Source: an uncultured Lachnospiraceae bacterium (lineage in GTDB: Bacteria; Bacillota; Clostridia; Lachnospirales; Lachnospiraceae). Taken from it: a stretch of DNA of 64,000 nucleotides. Position numbers and translations under genes: made by a program. Each line of letters begins with the position of its first letter. The stretch's first letter is position 1. The notes under the pieces are model-generated. The model saw nothing but the letters and a program-made list of their open reading frames with translations. It did no database searches and was not told the DNA's origin. This document shows, one piece after another, positions 43,091 to 53,570 of this stretch. Location of the stretch: assembly GCA_910577645.1 (NCBI GenBank), contig CAJTOL010000017.1, positions 1-64,000 of the forward strand, read 5' to 3'.

Positions 43091-45049
43091 CTATTTTTTA
43101 TAGTCTTCTGCATAAGCAGACTCAAATGAGCGCTTCGCTTTTTCTAAATCATTAATTAGCAATTTCATTCCATATCTTTTTATCAAATCCTCAATATTAT
43201 TACTATCTCCTAAGCTCTCAAGGATTTTTTCTACTGTTTCAATATCGGATTCTATGCCTTCTCTAATACCCTCTCTCCGTAAAGCATACAGCAAAAAATT
43301 TCTAAAATAATATAAATTCTCTGCATCTGAGTTTTGAATTATTTGTGTCCATTTACCTGCTTCTATACCTAAAAACACTCCTCTTTTCCAATATTTTTTT
43401 GTTTCATTTGTTAATACATAGTTATATAATAATCTTCCCCACTCTTCTCTTTTCTCAAGAATATTCTCAATAGTTTCATTCCTAATTGGGCATTCTATAC
43501 TCTCTAATTCGCGATTGATACTTATTACTAATTGCTTGTATTCATCAACGAATTCTATATCTTCAATCATATACCATTCCTCTGAGAGAAGTTCGTTTTT
43601 CTGCTTCAAATCTTTTTTAATGCACTCAACTGCTTGAGAAAGTGATTGCTCTGAAACTCCAAGATGTTGCAATTGCATCAGTACTAATAATATCTTTCTA
43701 TACGAATTTTCATGATACCCTCCCCCTTCCAATTTCCGTATAATTTCGCCAATTATTTTTTCTGCCTGTACTTGTGTCATTATATACCATTTATTATATA
43801 ATTGGTTTAGAGGATCATCAGCTGGCAATTTCTCAAATAATTCTTCTTTAATGTACTGGCCGATTTCTTTCTCTAATACATCCAGTTCAAGGTTACTGTT
43901 TTCAACATATTCTTTAATTGATTGAAGTCTAAGCTTTTTACCATATACTGGGTTTTCAGTTTCATTTACATTTGCTTTAAACTCAACACATATATCAAAG
44001 CAATTTTGAACTATAAATTTCAGTGTCTCATTTTTATAGTTCTTGTCTATGTTAATTTGATCCAGCTTAGGATACAGATATTCTATCTTAGACAAAAAAA
44101 ATTGAAATGTTCTAAAATTTAGATGATCATATTCCTCCATTTTATTTATAAAGTTCCGGACATTTCCATTTAAGTGTTCCTGCAACTGTTTGTCCCCTTT
44201 AAAGTCACTAATCAAACGATGCATAATTGCTGAACTGTCAGGATTGTAGTGAATTATCACACCAATTAGCTTTTCACGAATCCTTTTGTACTGTTCATCC
44301 CATTCTGCATCGAAAAAAATTTTACTTCTCCTTCGTTCTAATTCATCAAGAGAAAACTCTTTTATCGGTTTATTTATCTTTTCTGCAATTCCAAAAGGCT
44401 CCTTATCTGGAATTAAAATATTAGCTTGAGCAGCCACCAAATTCTGCCATTCTCTATATTCCCGTTTTTTCAACTGCCCTATTTCTTTTTCATTTGCAAC
44501 TAAAATAACTTTCGCACTCTCATGTTCCACTAAACTGTTAATATATCCCAAAATATCGTTAATTGGACAATCACATCGTTCCAGGTCGTCAAAAATAAAA
44601 ATGTGTTTATTAAGTGAGACAAATTCTGCAACCATTTCAAAATCTTTCCCCGCAAAGCCAACCTTTTGCATAACAGTTCCAACCAACTTTTTGGTCATAG
44701 TTAGAACAACTCTTTGACTTTTTTCTCTTTTTTCTGCCATTTCACCATACACTGTTTTTGTTGGAATATTCGTCTGTACCTGCTCTTTCAATTCAAAAAT
44801 TTTTTTATCTAAAATACTCCAGTATACATTCTTCTCTACATCCTCTACCGACTCACATCCGTATAATGAAATATATTTAATATCTCTCCTCCTATTTTTT
44901 TCCTCGTATTCTTTAATAGCTGATGTTAAATCATGTAAAACAAAGTGCGTTTTTCCGCATCCCCAGTTTCCATCAATCATTATCGCGTATCTATAATTTT
45001 CGTCTTCCAAATACCGTTTCACTTCATTAATAATTTGCTCACTCTGCAT
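43091..45049 (-). CDS. KAP-family P-loop NTPase
   Basis: 652 residues. Walker A DGNWGCGKTH (about 27-36), Walker B IFIFDDLERC (about 150-160), then SLVEHESAKVILVANEKEIG as sensor, the standard KAP NTPase core. The C-terminal 300 residues are helical and charged. No membrane segments, unlike many KAP proteins such as PifA-type ones. KAP NTPases occur in phage-exclusion and other defence systems. The 1238-residue gene lies 114 bases upstream on the same strand, so the two are probably one operon. Confidence 0.82.
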   Translation of the reverse strand: MQSEQIINEVKRYLEDENYRYAIMIDGNWGCGKTHFVLHDLTSAIKEYEEKNRRRDIKYISLYGCESVEDVEKNVYWSILDKKIFELKEQVQTNIPTKTVYGEMAEKREKSQRVVLTMTKKLVGTVMQKVGFAGKDFEMVAEFVSLNKHIFIFDDLERCDCPINDILGYINSLVEHESAKVILVANEKEIGQLKKREYREWQNLVAAQANILIPDKEPFGIAEKINKPIKEFSLDELERRRSKIFFDAEWDEQYKRIREKLIGVIIHYNPDSSAIMHRLISDFKGDKQLQEHLNGNVRNFINKMEEYDHLNFRTFQFFLSKIEYLYPKLDQINIDKNYKNETLKFIVQNCFDICVEFKANVNETENPVYGKKLRLQSIKEYVENSNLELDVLEKEIGQYIKEELFEKLPADDPLNQLYNKWYIMTQVQAEKIIGEIIRKLEGGGYHENSYRKILLVLMQLQHLGVSEQSLSQAVECIKKDLKQKNELLSEEWYMIEDIEFVDEYKQLVISINRELESIECPIRNETIENILEKREEWGRLLYNYVLTNETKKYWKRGVFLGIEAGKWTQIIQNSDAENLYYFRNFLLYALRREGIREGIESDIETVEKILESLGDSNNIEDLIKRYGMKLLINDLEKAKRSFESAYAEDYKK

Positions 45050-45163
45050 ATCTACCTCAATTCCTCTCTAATCAAAGCAAACTTTCTTTGTTGCTGATAA
45101 AATCACTTTTTCTTTTAAAATTCATGCCTTTTCTTACCTCATTGCAAAAATCCTCTTTTGGTT

Positions 45164-48100
45164 TCAATATCCATTTTCCGCCTCCACACGTTCCTCCTTT
45201 GAGTAAATTTCATATTCCTTAGCCAGACCATAATAGATTTCCGCAGTTTTGGGATATTTCATACTTAAAAAATCTGCATTATCTCGATATTTCTCTGCAA
45301 TTCGCCGTTCCGATTTTCCCGCATCCGGAGTGAAACCCCCTCTTTTATTGAAAATAGCAGTTCTATATTCCCTAATGAAACTATCGTCGGCATCTCTTTC
45401 AATCACGCACCTAACCGCTTCACATGGCTCATAGCCGTCCTTTCCCTTTGGGGAAAATGCAAATAATCTCCCCATCAAAGAACTATAAAGATTAGATTGT
45501 CTCGACTCTGCAAGCAATATTTTAAATTTATCTGTCCATGCCTGCAATTTCTCAATATTTACCTCATCATTTTCCTCAGCAGGACAAAACTTGGCCTTGC
45601 GGTAAAATGCGTAAAGATTGCTTATATAGGACTTCTCTTTTTCTGATTTATTTTGCCGTTCTTCTCCCTGATGCCTGAAGATTATGGATACTATTTGCGA
45701 AAATATTTCCGGAGATCTTTTTACCTCTCTCTGAAAACATCTCATTCTTGTCCAATCCAGTACATTCATAAAAATCATTTCCAAAGCTGCAATTGCCATG
45801 CATTTTTCTTGATCCTCAATAAAGGCTTCCTGAACAGGCTGCAGCAAATTTTCAAGATAAAAATCTACCGTTTGAATATCCTGAGAACGCCTTATTTTTT
45901 CAATGCCGTTTAGATAACCATAAATCTGTTCTGCAGAAAAGGGCTTATTTTGATTAATCGTATACAAAAGCTTCAGATATTCCTGCATAGTGCCATATTT
46001 CCGACATTCTGATATTGCCCATTCTTCATGATGGGCAGGATGTCTTCCCGAGTTCTCCCAGAACCTATATTTAAATCTTTCTTCCGCCTCTGAAATCAGC
46101 GGTAATTCAGATGTTCTAAATGCCTCTATCTCATATAGCTGCACAATAAAGTCCTCTTTGCACTGATAGAAATTTGCAAGCCGGAAACACTTTTCAAAAA
46201 TATCCTTGTTAAAATCCTCTGCTGCCCACAAATAGTCTAAAGCCATTCTTCCTGAAATCTGTTTTTTTAAAAGCAGCTCATAGATATTAATATCAAATCT
46301 TCCTTCAGACCAATATCTCATTAATGCTCTTCCCAGAGAGTTTCTTTCATATTCTGCACAAATTTTTGCAAGTATATCTAAGCTGCAGCGATTCTCCCGA
46401 AACTCTTTTATTTTTTCCCGGACGGTCCTCTCCTCTTCCTTCTCATTAATTTCGCGCTTTCCTTCCTGATCGTATGGAACCGGATTTAGCAATGGAAAGT
46501 CCCTGCCTGAATTAAATAAGTACAGATATTCATATTCTGGAGTTGTTATTGTAATTTCTGACAGCAATTGCTCATAGGACGCTATTTCATCCTCCCTCAT
46601 GGCCCATTCCGCTGAAGCAAAATATCGATGGCGGTAAATCAAACCGCGAATAGAATTTTTTATTTGTATTACTTCTGTATCCGACATCTGGGCACATTCA
46701 TATAGTAATTTATCAAATATTTCCTCCCGCAATTGTTGGCTTACATTGGAAGAAAATTTCAACATTTTTTCCCAGCGCTCTACAGAAAAGTCCATATGTT
46801 TCAGCAGAATTTGCAAATAAGCAGCTGTTAATGCATAGATCTCCTTCCATGCTGCAGGTTTCGCATCATTGTGATCCCGGTATTTGGGAGTTTCCAGCGT
46901 TCCTACAATCGTAGAAAAATTCCCCGGCAAGGCATTGTATATAAATTCCCACCCATTCCGATCTAGTTCAAGAGCAAGCTCCGCCGCCTGAATTTTGTCT
47001 TTTAAAGAATCCAAAGCAGAAAAATTATAGCCAGGGAAGTACACCTTTGCAAGAATATCCTTAGGAGAGTTAGACTTATACCCAAAAGAACGGTCATCTA
47101 GCTGCAACAGCCACTTTAATGCCCTTGATGCATATTCTCTCTGAGTTAAAAATTGTTCGATCCCCCACAAAATATTGATATATTCATTTCTTTCAAATAA
47201 ACCATCCCCCGATTGAAATTCAAATAAATCCAGCAGCCCGGTATTCTTGTTTAGCTCGGACTCCAAGCGTCTTAGGACGGATTTGGGGGATACCTCGCAT
47301 AGATTCGTAAAGAATGCAGAGATGTATTTCCATTGGACAACGCTCTGCACATAACCCAAAATTCTGTCAACCAAGGAATCTAATTCGCTTTGACACTCTT
47401 CATCACTGCGGTAGAAGCCTTTCATAATTAAAGTTCGAATCATCCCGGTTCTTATTGTTCCTGACCAGAATAATTTTTCTCCTTTAAATTGCGCTAACAG
47501 TTTCTCCTGTGCAGAATAAGTAAACAAAGCTTCGGATTCATTTAAAACCTCAATAAACAGTTCTGTAAATTGTTTCCATAAAGGTTCTTCTGTAGAAATT
47601 GTCATACAATCCCATGTATTTTCAACACAGGCAAGGCAATACATTACTTCCTGATTTTTACGTACTTTATGGATAAATGGATCCTCGCCGGCTGTAAAAG
47701 GTAATAAGATTTCAATGAACTTCTCATATTTCAGGCCACTGAGAGTTTCTATAATGGCTTTATCCCCTTCCGCTTCTGTCCATTGCCCCAGAAGAAGGCA
47801 GGTTTTTTTTACCTGTTCCGGGATTTCGGTTAACCACAAAGGAGTTTTAAGATATGCGCCATTAAATATTTTTTTCTTCATAGGTACATATAGGCCATGA
47901 GTCTCCGCCACAAGTCTGCCAGCTTCGTTTATATCCATTCCCGCGCTGGACAAAGCATGTACTATTGTGGCATGAGTTCTCGGTCTGAAAGTTAACGCCT
48001 TATGGGAAAAAACCGGCATCTCTTCAGAATATATAAAAATATTTGTATTTCCATCTATAGCTGTTATTTCATCTTTATAGAACCTGGGAATATATATGTG

Positions 48101-48880
48101 GCCAACCGCTGATATTTTTCGGAGCCTCTCCCAATCCTCATAACTCTCAACAACAAAAACTGCACGGTTATCCTTTATTTCCCATAGTTCATTCAATATG
48201 CAATATAAGATTTCTTCCTGGCATTTTCCTTTTACATAGATACATTTATCATTTTTATGTACTTCAAATGATCTTTTGAATTCATCGTCATCAATGCAAA
48301 AGAAGGAAATCCCAATTTTAGGATTTATCGTCATCCCCTTCAACCGGATGTCCATTTCATCAGCAGAATAAATTTCGATTCTCTGTTCCCGGTATTTTGC
48401 CAGTTCCGATGTAACCACATCAATTTTCTTAGAAATGGTCTCCAATAAGGCGCTTTGCTCTTCTCTCCAATCCTGTTGAAAATAATGATCATACTTTTCC
48501 GGCGCCACTTCCCGAAGCTGCTCCAAAATAGTATACAGCATACCGTTTGCATAAGACTCAGCAACGCTATGGGGAATCTCATATTGGTCCATCAACTCCA
48601 TTAACTTATCCAGCAAATGAGCTTTTATGTCATATCCATCTTCGTTTTTCAAAGCTTTTGCAAGGTCAAGCATATTTTCTCTAGACAGAACTTCCGCTAT
48701 ATCGTCAAAAATCTGTTCTGCATATTTTTCATGCTCAATAAAAAATTTACCGGTATCAACAAATACCTTTTTCCAGTCCCGGGTACTTTTTAGTTTTTCT
48801 ACTATATTGTTTCCGGCAGATACCAACATACCCGCGCCTTCTCCGGCAGCTAACTCTAATAGTATTTTTTTCTCAATCAT
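45164..48880 (-). CDS. uncharacterised 1238-residue protein, candidate defence partner of the KAP NTPase
   Basis: Not recognised. ATG 48880 has GGAGGGGTGAG upstream. Residues about 1-170 are helical (MIEKKILLELAAGEGAG, then many Glu/Lys). About 190-290 look like a worn P-loop domain: KCIYVKGKCQEEILYCI where an active one would have GxSxxGK, then AVFVVESYEDWERL. About 310-350 (IVHALSSAGMDINEAGRLVAETHG) resembles the helical part of STAND-type ATPases. The remaining 850 residues are alpha-helical, suited to repeats, rich in Trp and Tyr. No membrane segment or nuclease motif. STAND-like sensor is inference only. Confidence 0.6.
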   Translation of the reverse strand: MIEKKILLELAAGEGAGMLVSAGNNIVEKLKSTRDWKKVFVDTGKFFIEHEKYAEQIFDDIAEVLSRENMLDLAKALKNEDGYDIKAHLLDKLMELMDQYEIPHSVAESYANGMLYTILEQLREVAPEKYDHYFQQDWREEQSALLETISKKIDVVTSELAKYREQRIEIYSADEMDIRLKGMTINPKIGISFFCIDDDEFKRSFEVHKNDKCIYVKGKCQEEILYCILNELWEIKDNRAVFVVESYEDWERLRKISAVGHIYIPRFYKDEITAIDGNTNIFIYSEEMPVFSHKALTFRPRTHATIVHALSSAGMDINEAGRLVAETHGLYVPMKKKIFNGAYLKTPLWLTEIPEQVKKTCLLLGQWTEAEGDKAIIETLSGLKYEKFIEILLPFTAGEDPFIHKVRKNQEVMYCLACVENTWDCMTISTEEPLWKQFTELFIEVLNESEALFTYSAQEKLLAQFKGEKLFWSGTIRTGMIRTLIMKGFYRSDEECQSELDSLVDRILGYVQSVVQWKYISAFFTNLCEVSPKSVLRRLESELNKNTGLLDLFEFQSGDGLFERNEYINILWGIEQFLTQREYASRALKWLLQLDDRSFGYKSNSPKDILAKVYFPGYNFSALDSLKDKIQAAELALELDRNGWEFIYNALPGNFSTIVGTLETPKYRDHNDAKPAAWKEIYALTAAYLQILLKHMDFSVERWEKMLKFSSNVSQQLREEIFDKLLYECAQMSDTEVIQIKNSIRGLIYRHRYFASAEWAMREDEIASYEQLLSEITITTPEYEYLYLFNSGRDFPLLNPVPYDQEGKREINEKEEERTVREKIKEFRENRCSLDILAKICAEYERNSLGRALMRYWSEGRFDINIYELLLKKQISGRMALDYLWAAEDFNKDIFEKCFRLANFYQCKEDFIVQLYEIEAFRTSELPLISEAEERFKYRFWENSGRHPAHHEEWAISECRKYGTMQEYLKLLYTINQNKPFSAEQIYGYLNGIEKIRRSQDIQTVDFYLENLLQPVQEAFIEDQEKCMAIAALEMIFMNVLDWTRMRCFQREVKRSPEIFSQIVSIIFRHQGEERQNKSEKEKSYISNLYAFYRKAKFCPAEENDEVNIEKLQAWTDKFKILLAESRQSNLYSSLMGRLFAFSPKGKDGYEPCEAVRCVIERDADDSFIREYRTAIFNKRGGFTPDAGKSERRIAEKYRDNADFLSMKYPKTAEIYYGLAKEYEIYSKEERVEAENGY

Positions 48881-49125
48881 TTTTCTCACCCCTCCATACA
48901 GTATAAACGAATTTTTTAATTCAGGCAATGTTTTTAGAACATTCGTTCTTTTCCGATTTCTTTGTAATACTTAATATTCCTTTGATACATCAATTTCTCC
49001 ACTTATCATTTTTCTTTTAAATATATCCTCTCATAGCCCTAAACAGCCGCGCCCATTTATTCACTGAGACTATTTGCAATTTTCATAATCCACCATTGAT
49101 AAATCACAAATTTTCAGATATTATA

Positions 49126-49135
49126 TTCATATGAA
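49126..49135. promoter_or_regulatory. TTCATATGAA palindrome upstream of the MFS gene
   Basis: A perfect 10-bp palindrome 33 bases before the MFS start. The same core lies at 51420-51431 before the hydrolase gene, and a variant (ATTCA-ATA-TGAAT) at 54112-54124 before the AraC sensor. Confidence 0.5.
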
Positions 49136-49167
49136 ATTTTGATATGAATTAGTGTGAGGAAAAGAAA

Positions 49168-50358
49168 ATGCGAAACGCACAGAAAATACGGCTTATTATC
49201 ATCTATGCCTTATTTTATACCGCATATATGTCGTTCTTTCCGTTCCAGACCATGTATCTTTTGTCTCTGGGGTATGATAAAACCGCAATTGCAGCAGTTA
49301 CCACCTGCACTGCCCTTGGCAATTTTTTGATACAGTATACGGTAGGAAGCTATGCAGACCGAATGCAGTCTGCAGGGAAACTTTTAAAAATACTTCTTCC
49401 CGCCTCAGTATTCGTTACAGGCTTTCTGTATTTTATACATGGAAACCTATTTCGTGTTATTCTGGCGGTTCTTCCCGTAACTCTTTTCGATTTTTCAGCC
49501 ATGGGACAGCTGGATGCCTACACCCTTGCAGCATCCAACATAAACTCCTCTGTTCATTACAGTACTATGCGGGCTGTCGGAGGGCTGACCGGCGCCGGCG
49601 CCAGTGCATTATTTGGAATCCTTTACGCCAAAGTCGGGCTGGGCTACATGTTTTTCTTTCACGGCGGAATCATGTTTCTTTCTGCCTTTTCCTTATGGTT
49701 TCTCCCTGAGATAAAAAAGCAAACTCCAGCCGGATCATATCAAAAGAAGGAAAAACCCGGCACCGCAGAATCCTCAATGCATCTTCTTCTGTGGCTTCCC
49801 ATATTATTCTCTGGATGCCTGATCTTTCTTGGATGGAGAGCAAATATTATTTATCTTCCGGTACTGCTTAAAGAAGCCGGAGGAACAAGCGCCCACCAGG
49901 GAGCCGCTATGGCAATCATGAATATAAGCAGCTTTCCGGTACTGTTGACTTTTCCACAGCTTACAAAGCACTATTCCCTTTCAAAGCTCATGGCTATCGG
50001 CGGGACATTCATGGCTTTACGTATACTTTTTGTTCCTTTTCTGAAATCTGCCCAACTGCTGACAATGGTACAAGTTCTGGAAGGAGTAAGTTACGGCCTT
50101 CTTCAGCCAGCTATTATGGAATTGTTTGCCCGCCATGCTGCTGATCATGTCCGCGGCCGTATCGTTGCCCTGTGGACAGGAATACAGATGGCATTGAGTA
50201 CAATTATTACGAATCTAATCGTAAGTGGTTTCAGTTTGTTTTTAGAGCTGAAAGCCATCTTTGCTATATTTGCAGTAATTACAATAATCGGTATGATTCT
50301 GCTTCTGGAGTCCTGCGGAAAAATAACCAAATCATGGAGGAAAAACAGTGAAGTTTAA
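49168..50358 (+). CDS. MFS transporter (MFS_1-like/nucleoside-galactoside permease type)
   Basis: 396 residues with 12 hydrophobic segments. MSFFPFQTMYLLSLGYDKTAIA at TM1-2, AGGLTGAGASALFG-type stretch (RAVGGLTGAGASALFGILYAK) in TM5 and HAADHVRGRIVALWTGIQ between TM10 and 11. This looks like the PF12832 branch that carries sugars or nucleosides. ATG after GTGAGGAAAAG. It overlaps the LacI-type gene by 11 bases, so both form one transcript and the regulator probably senses the transported solute. Confidence 0.85.
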   Translation: MRNAQKIRLIIIYALFYTAYMSFFPFQTMYLLSLGYDKTAIAAVTTCTALGNFLIQYTVGSYADRMQSAGKLLKILLPASVFVTGFLYFIHGNLFRVILAVLPVTLFDFSAMGQLDAYTLAASNINSSVHYSTMRAVGGLTGAGASALFGILYAKVGLGYMFFFHGGIMFLSAFSLWFLPEIKKQTPAGSYQKKEKPGTAESSMHLLLWLPILFSGCLIFLGWRANIIYLPVLLKEAGGTSAHQGAAMAIMNISSFPVLLTFPQLTKHYSLSKLMAIGGTFMALRILFVPFLKSAQLLTMVQVLEGVSYGLLQPAIMELFARHAADHVRGRIVALWTGIQMALSTIITNLIVSGFSLFLELKAIFAIFAVITIIGMILLLESCGKITKSWRKNSEV

Positions 50359-51382
50359 CAAAAATGTAAAAGTTGCGGATATTGCCCAGGCAGCAGGTGT
50401 AAGCCAGGCAGCAGTATCCCGCTATATTAACGGAAACGGATATGTGTCAGATGACAAAAGGCAGAGTATCGCCGCAGCAATGGAAGCTCTTGGTATTCAG
50501 GTTTCTGACCAGCCTTCCATAAACCGGGGCAGAAACCGCAAAATCTTCGGTTTGCTCATTCCGCCGCTGAACGGAAATGTTCAGTATACATGTATGGCAA
50601 GTTTTTTCTCAGAAGCGGCAAAAACACGGGGATATTCAACCAAAGTATATGCGGTTAATTTAAGCGAAACGGATTTAAATTCTGTTCTGCAGACTATGCT
50701 GAAAGATCATCTTTCTGGAATCTTTATCCCGGTTGTCCCCATGCTGGAGCTGGACAGAAAAACACAGAAAACTATTACCGAAAGCGAGACCCCTATTGTA
50801 ATGTTTTCAGAGTTTTTAAATCCCTATCCCAAAATCAACAGTATTGTTAACAACTTTGATGCCGGAATTAATATGGCAGTGAATCATCTGTGGGAATGTG
50901 GCTGCAAAAATATTGCACTGATGACTCCGCCCACCACTCAAAGTAAATCTGCAGTCCTTCAGCAGCGGGCATTCCGCAATATAGTCCTAACCTGCGGAAC
51001 ATGGGATAGTTGGCAGATCACAGAGTACGCCTGGGATGAATCGACTTTTGCCAGGGCCGGATACGAATGTGCACGGCTTGCATTTGAAAAAAATCCTAAA
51101 ATTGACGGAATTATTGGATGGACAGATTCTTACACTGCAGGGATTCTATGGTATCTCTATGAAACCGGGCGCAATATTCCCAAAGATGTGAAAATCGTTG
51201 CAAGTAACGACGACTATGCCGCATATCTCTGCCCTCCCGTCACTACATATTCCCTGTCAAACGAATCTGTTTGCACGGAAGCGCTGGATATGCTGATTCG
51301 CCTTCAAAGTCCGCGGGAACGGGATAATATTAAGCATGTATACTTGACACCTAAGTTTACAATTCGGAAGTCAACTGAATAA
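50348..51382 (+). CDS. LacI-family transcriptional regulator
   Basis: 344 residues from GTG, with TGGAGG upstream. The HTH reads VKVADIAQAAGVSQAAVSRYINGNGYVSDDKRQSI, with the usual hinge. The periplasmic-binding-like core has FGLLIPPLNGN, IDGIIGWTDSYTAGILWYL and ASNDDYAAYLCPPVTT. It likely binds the TTCATATGAA-like palindromes before the MFS and hydrolase genes. Confidence 0.92.
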   Translation: MKFNKNVKVADIAQAAGVSQAAVSRYINGNGYVSDDKRQSIAAAMEALGIQVSDQPSINRGRNRKIFGLLIPPLNGNVQYTCMASFFSEAAKTRGYSTKVYAVNLSETDLNSVLQTMLKDHLSGIFIPVVPMLELDRKTQKTITESETPIVMFSEFLNPYPKINSIVNNFDAGINMAVNHLWECGCKNIALMTPPTTQSKSAVLQQRAFRNIVLTCGTWDSWQITEYAWDESTFARAGYECARLAFEKNPKIDGIIGWTDSYTAGILWYLYETGRNIPKDVKIVASNDDYAAYLCPPVTTYSLSNESVCTEALDMLIRLQSPRERDNIKHVYLTPKFTIRKSTE

Positions 51383-51419
51383 AAGTAGGATATAGGATGT
51401 ATGCAAATTCATTGTGCAT

Positions 51420-51431
51420 ATTCATATGAAT
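51420..51431. promoter_or_regulatory. ATTCATATGAAT palindrome upstream of the hydrolase gene
   Basis: A perfect 12-bp palindrome between the LacI-type and hydrolase genes, with further ATGAA/TTCAT half sites 15-40 bases on. Confidence 0.55.
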
Positions 51432-51572
51432 TTTTCATTGTGAATATGCTATGAAATATTTATGAAAACATTGGACATTATGTGAATTGAATTGTTTTTT
51501 CTACACTGTTAAAATTTGTTATAGAAAGTTCTGAAGCGATCTGTAAAAATACGAAAAGACGGGAGAAAAAAC

Positions 51573-53345
51573 ATGAAAGTGCAAAACACCAAAGCAAGCG
51601 CAATGTCCAAACGTACCCTCACTCTGGTTTTGGCAATGGCTGTATTCCTTCTCAGCGCATTGATTCTCAGAGTATCCCTGACAAACGGTTTTTCTGTTGA
51701 TGTAAAAACGGTGAACTTTGTTACAGATGAAAGTGTTAATATGGGCGGAACACTGTGGGTTCCTTCTAATGCAACTGCAGAAACACCGGCGGCAGGCATC
51801 GTGGTTGCTCCCGGCGGAAATACCCCCCATGCCTTCTACTCAAGCTACTGCATTGAGCTTGCAAGACGCGGCTATGTTGTCTTTGCATACGACTATTACG
51901 GAACCGTGGGATCCGGTATGACCATGGAGGGAAGTTCCGGTGCTGTTGCGGCAATGAAATACCTGGCCGGGTTGAAATTTGTCGATTCAGATCGTCTCGG
52001 CGCAACCGGCCACTCTAACGGCGGCGCTCAGGCATCGGCTGCCATTCTTAGCGAATATGCAGCTTCGGCAGCTGCCAGAAGCGTTGCATTTATCGGATGC
52101 GGCATTCCCGGCGAGGATCTGAGTGTTTATGACGGTGTAAACGTTATGGCAATCTGGGGTCTGCTGGACGAGTGTGGCCAGGGTGTCTTTTGGGATGTGT
52201 ATCATCAGGATTCTTTAAATTACGCTGGTATGGCAGATCTTGCAGGCGTACCCAAAAATGCAATGGAAACCGGAAAGTACTATGGGAATCCGGCAGACGG
52301 TTCTCTGCGTGTACTTTACACGCCAAATACATTCCACTCCCTTTCTAATATCGCCGGCTCCAGCGTATCCAGCCTTATAAAGTACTTTGATGATACTCTT
52401 GGGGGAAACGTTACAGCCCTTGCAGATAATTCCTTTATATATGTATGGCAGGAAATTACCGTCCTTTTTATAGCCTTAAGCATCTGCATAATGATTTTCC
52501 CAATGGGTTCCATTCTTCTTGAAACAAAAGTATTTGAACCTTTAAAAAGGCCTCTCCCGGAAGAAGCCGCAAAAGGAAGCCTTAAGCATTGGATTTTCCT
52601 CTTCCTTCCCGGCATTATCTCCGCAATGCTTGTTAAGTCAACCGTTATTCAGGGGCAGACTATTCTTGGAAAGCTTCCAAAGCTCTTTAACGTCCAGAGT
52701 ACAAACGGATTTATTTGGTGGTTCTTCCTTTCTGCTTTGGTGGGTATTGTATTCTACTTTATTGGCAATTTGGCGGATAGCTCTGCAAATAGCCAGGCAG
52801 ACAAACTCCGCCTCCAAACCAGTGTCTCCAACATTTGCCTGGCAGTGCTTTTTTCTCTGGCAGTTGTGGGCGTGCCCTACTTATTTGCCGTATTTGCAGA
52901 ACGTATCTGCGGCTGGTACGGAAGAATTTTTCAGACCTACTTTGCGGCTATTCCTTCCGGAAGAATCGGACAATATATTATATACTACATCATGTTCCTC
53001 ATCCTTTTTACAATTTATGCATTCCTTCAGACAGAATCTGTTCGTATCAAAGGAACCTCTCCCCGGGTACAATATCTGATTTTGCTGATCATGAATGCTC
53101 TTCCGGCAATTATCTTCCTTGGGCTTCTTTACGGCAAACTGGTATTTACTCATGTTACTCCAATCAATGGCCGTGAAATGTCAAGAGCTCAGGGCGCAAT
53201 GATGGGTATGCTCCTCTTATACCCTGTAATCGCAGGAGTCGTTAAGAAATTCTATCATAAAACGGCAAACATTTATGTAGCAGCCGCAATTAACGCGGCA
53301 TTGATTACCTGGTTATCTGTCAATACTCCGCAGCTTATGGTGTAA
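51573..53345 (+). CDS. membrane-anchored alpha/beta hydrolase with polytopic C-terminal domain
   Basis: 590 residues. A signal-anchor helix (about 14-33), then an extracytoplasmic alpha/beta-hydrolase domain (about 45-275). It has an oxyanion-region GIVVAPGGNTPHAFY, nucleophile Ser in GATGHSNGGAQ, likely Asp in GLLDECGQ and His in PNTFHSLSN, a complete triad by position. A second helix at about 290-310 is followed by six to seven further membrane segments to the C terminus. The fusion of a dienelactone-hydrolase-like domain with a multi-pass domain is unusual. A lipid or acyl-ester substrate is a guess. ATG after GGGAG. Confidence 0.75.
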   Translation: MKVQNTKASAMSKRTLTLVLAMAVFLLSALILRVSLTNGFSVDVKTVNFVTDESVNMGGTLWVPSNATAETPAAGIVVAPGGNTPHAFYSSYCIELARRGYVVFAYDYYGTVGSGMTMEGSSGAVAAMKYLAGLKFVDSDRLGATGHSNGGAQASAAILSEYAASAAARSVAFIGCGIPGEDLSVYDGVNVMAIWGLLDECGQGVFWDVYHQDSLNYAGMADLAGVPKNAMETGKYYGNPADGSLRVLYTPNTFHSLSNIAGSSVSSLIKYFDDTLGGNVTALADNSFIYVWQEITVLFIALSICIMIFPMGSILLETKVFEPLKRPLPEEAAKGSLKHWIFLFLPGIISAMLVKSTVIQGQTILGKLPKLFNVQSTNGFIWWFFLSALVGIVFYFIGNLADSSANSQADKLRLQTSVSNICLAVLFSLAVVGVPYLFAVFAERICGWYGRIFQTYFAAIPSGRIGQYIIYYIMFLILFTIYAFLQTESVRIKGTSPRVQYLILLIMNALPAIIFLGLLYGKLVFTHVTPINGREMSRAQGAMMGMLLLYPVIAGVVKKFYHKTANIYVAAAINAALITWLSVNTPQLMV

Positions 53346-53402
53346 TTTGAAATAAGTTAAAACCAATACTGCCCATAAAACAGGTATCACCTTTTGTTTC
53401 CA

Positions 53403-53467
53403 GGGGATGCAGCAAAATGAATCTGTCAGCCTTTCTATTGCCGCTGTCCGCATTTTGTTACATCCCC
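53403..53467. repeat. dispersed repeat copy D
   Basis: GGGGATGCAGCAAAATGAA (53403-53421) faces CATTTTGTTACATCCCC (53451-53467). It lies after the hydrolase gene and could end its transcript. Confidence 0.75.
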
Positions 53468-53570
53468 TTCCCCCGTTTTAAACCATTATACTTTTTAACC
53501 CTTTTCCTGAAGGGATATTCGTATTGCCATCTGCCCTGCTTTTAGTGGATACGGGTACTGAGACAGCATA

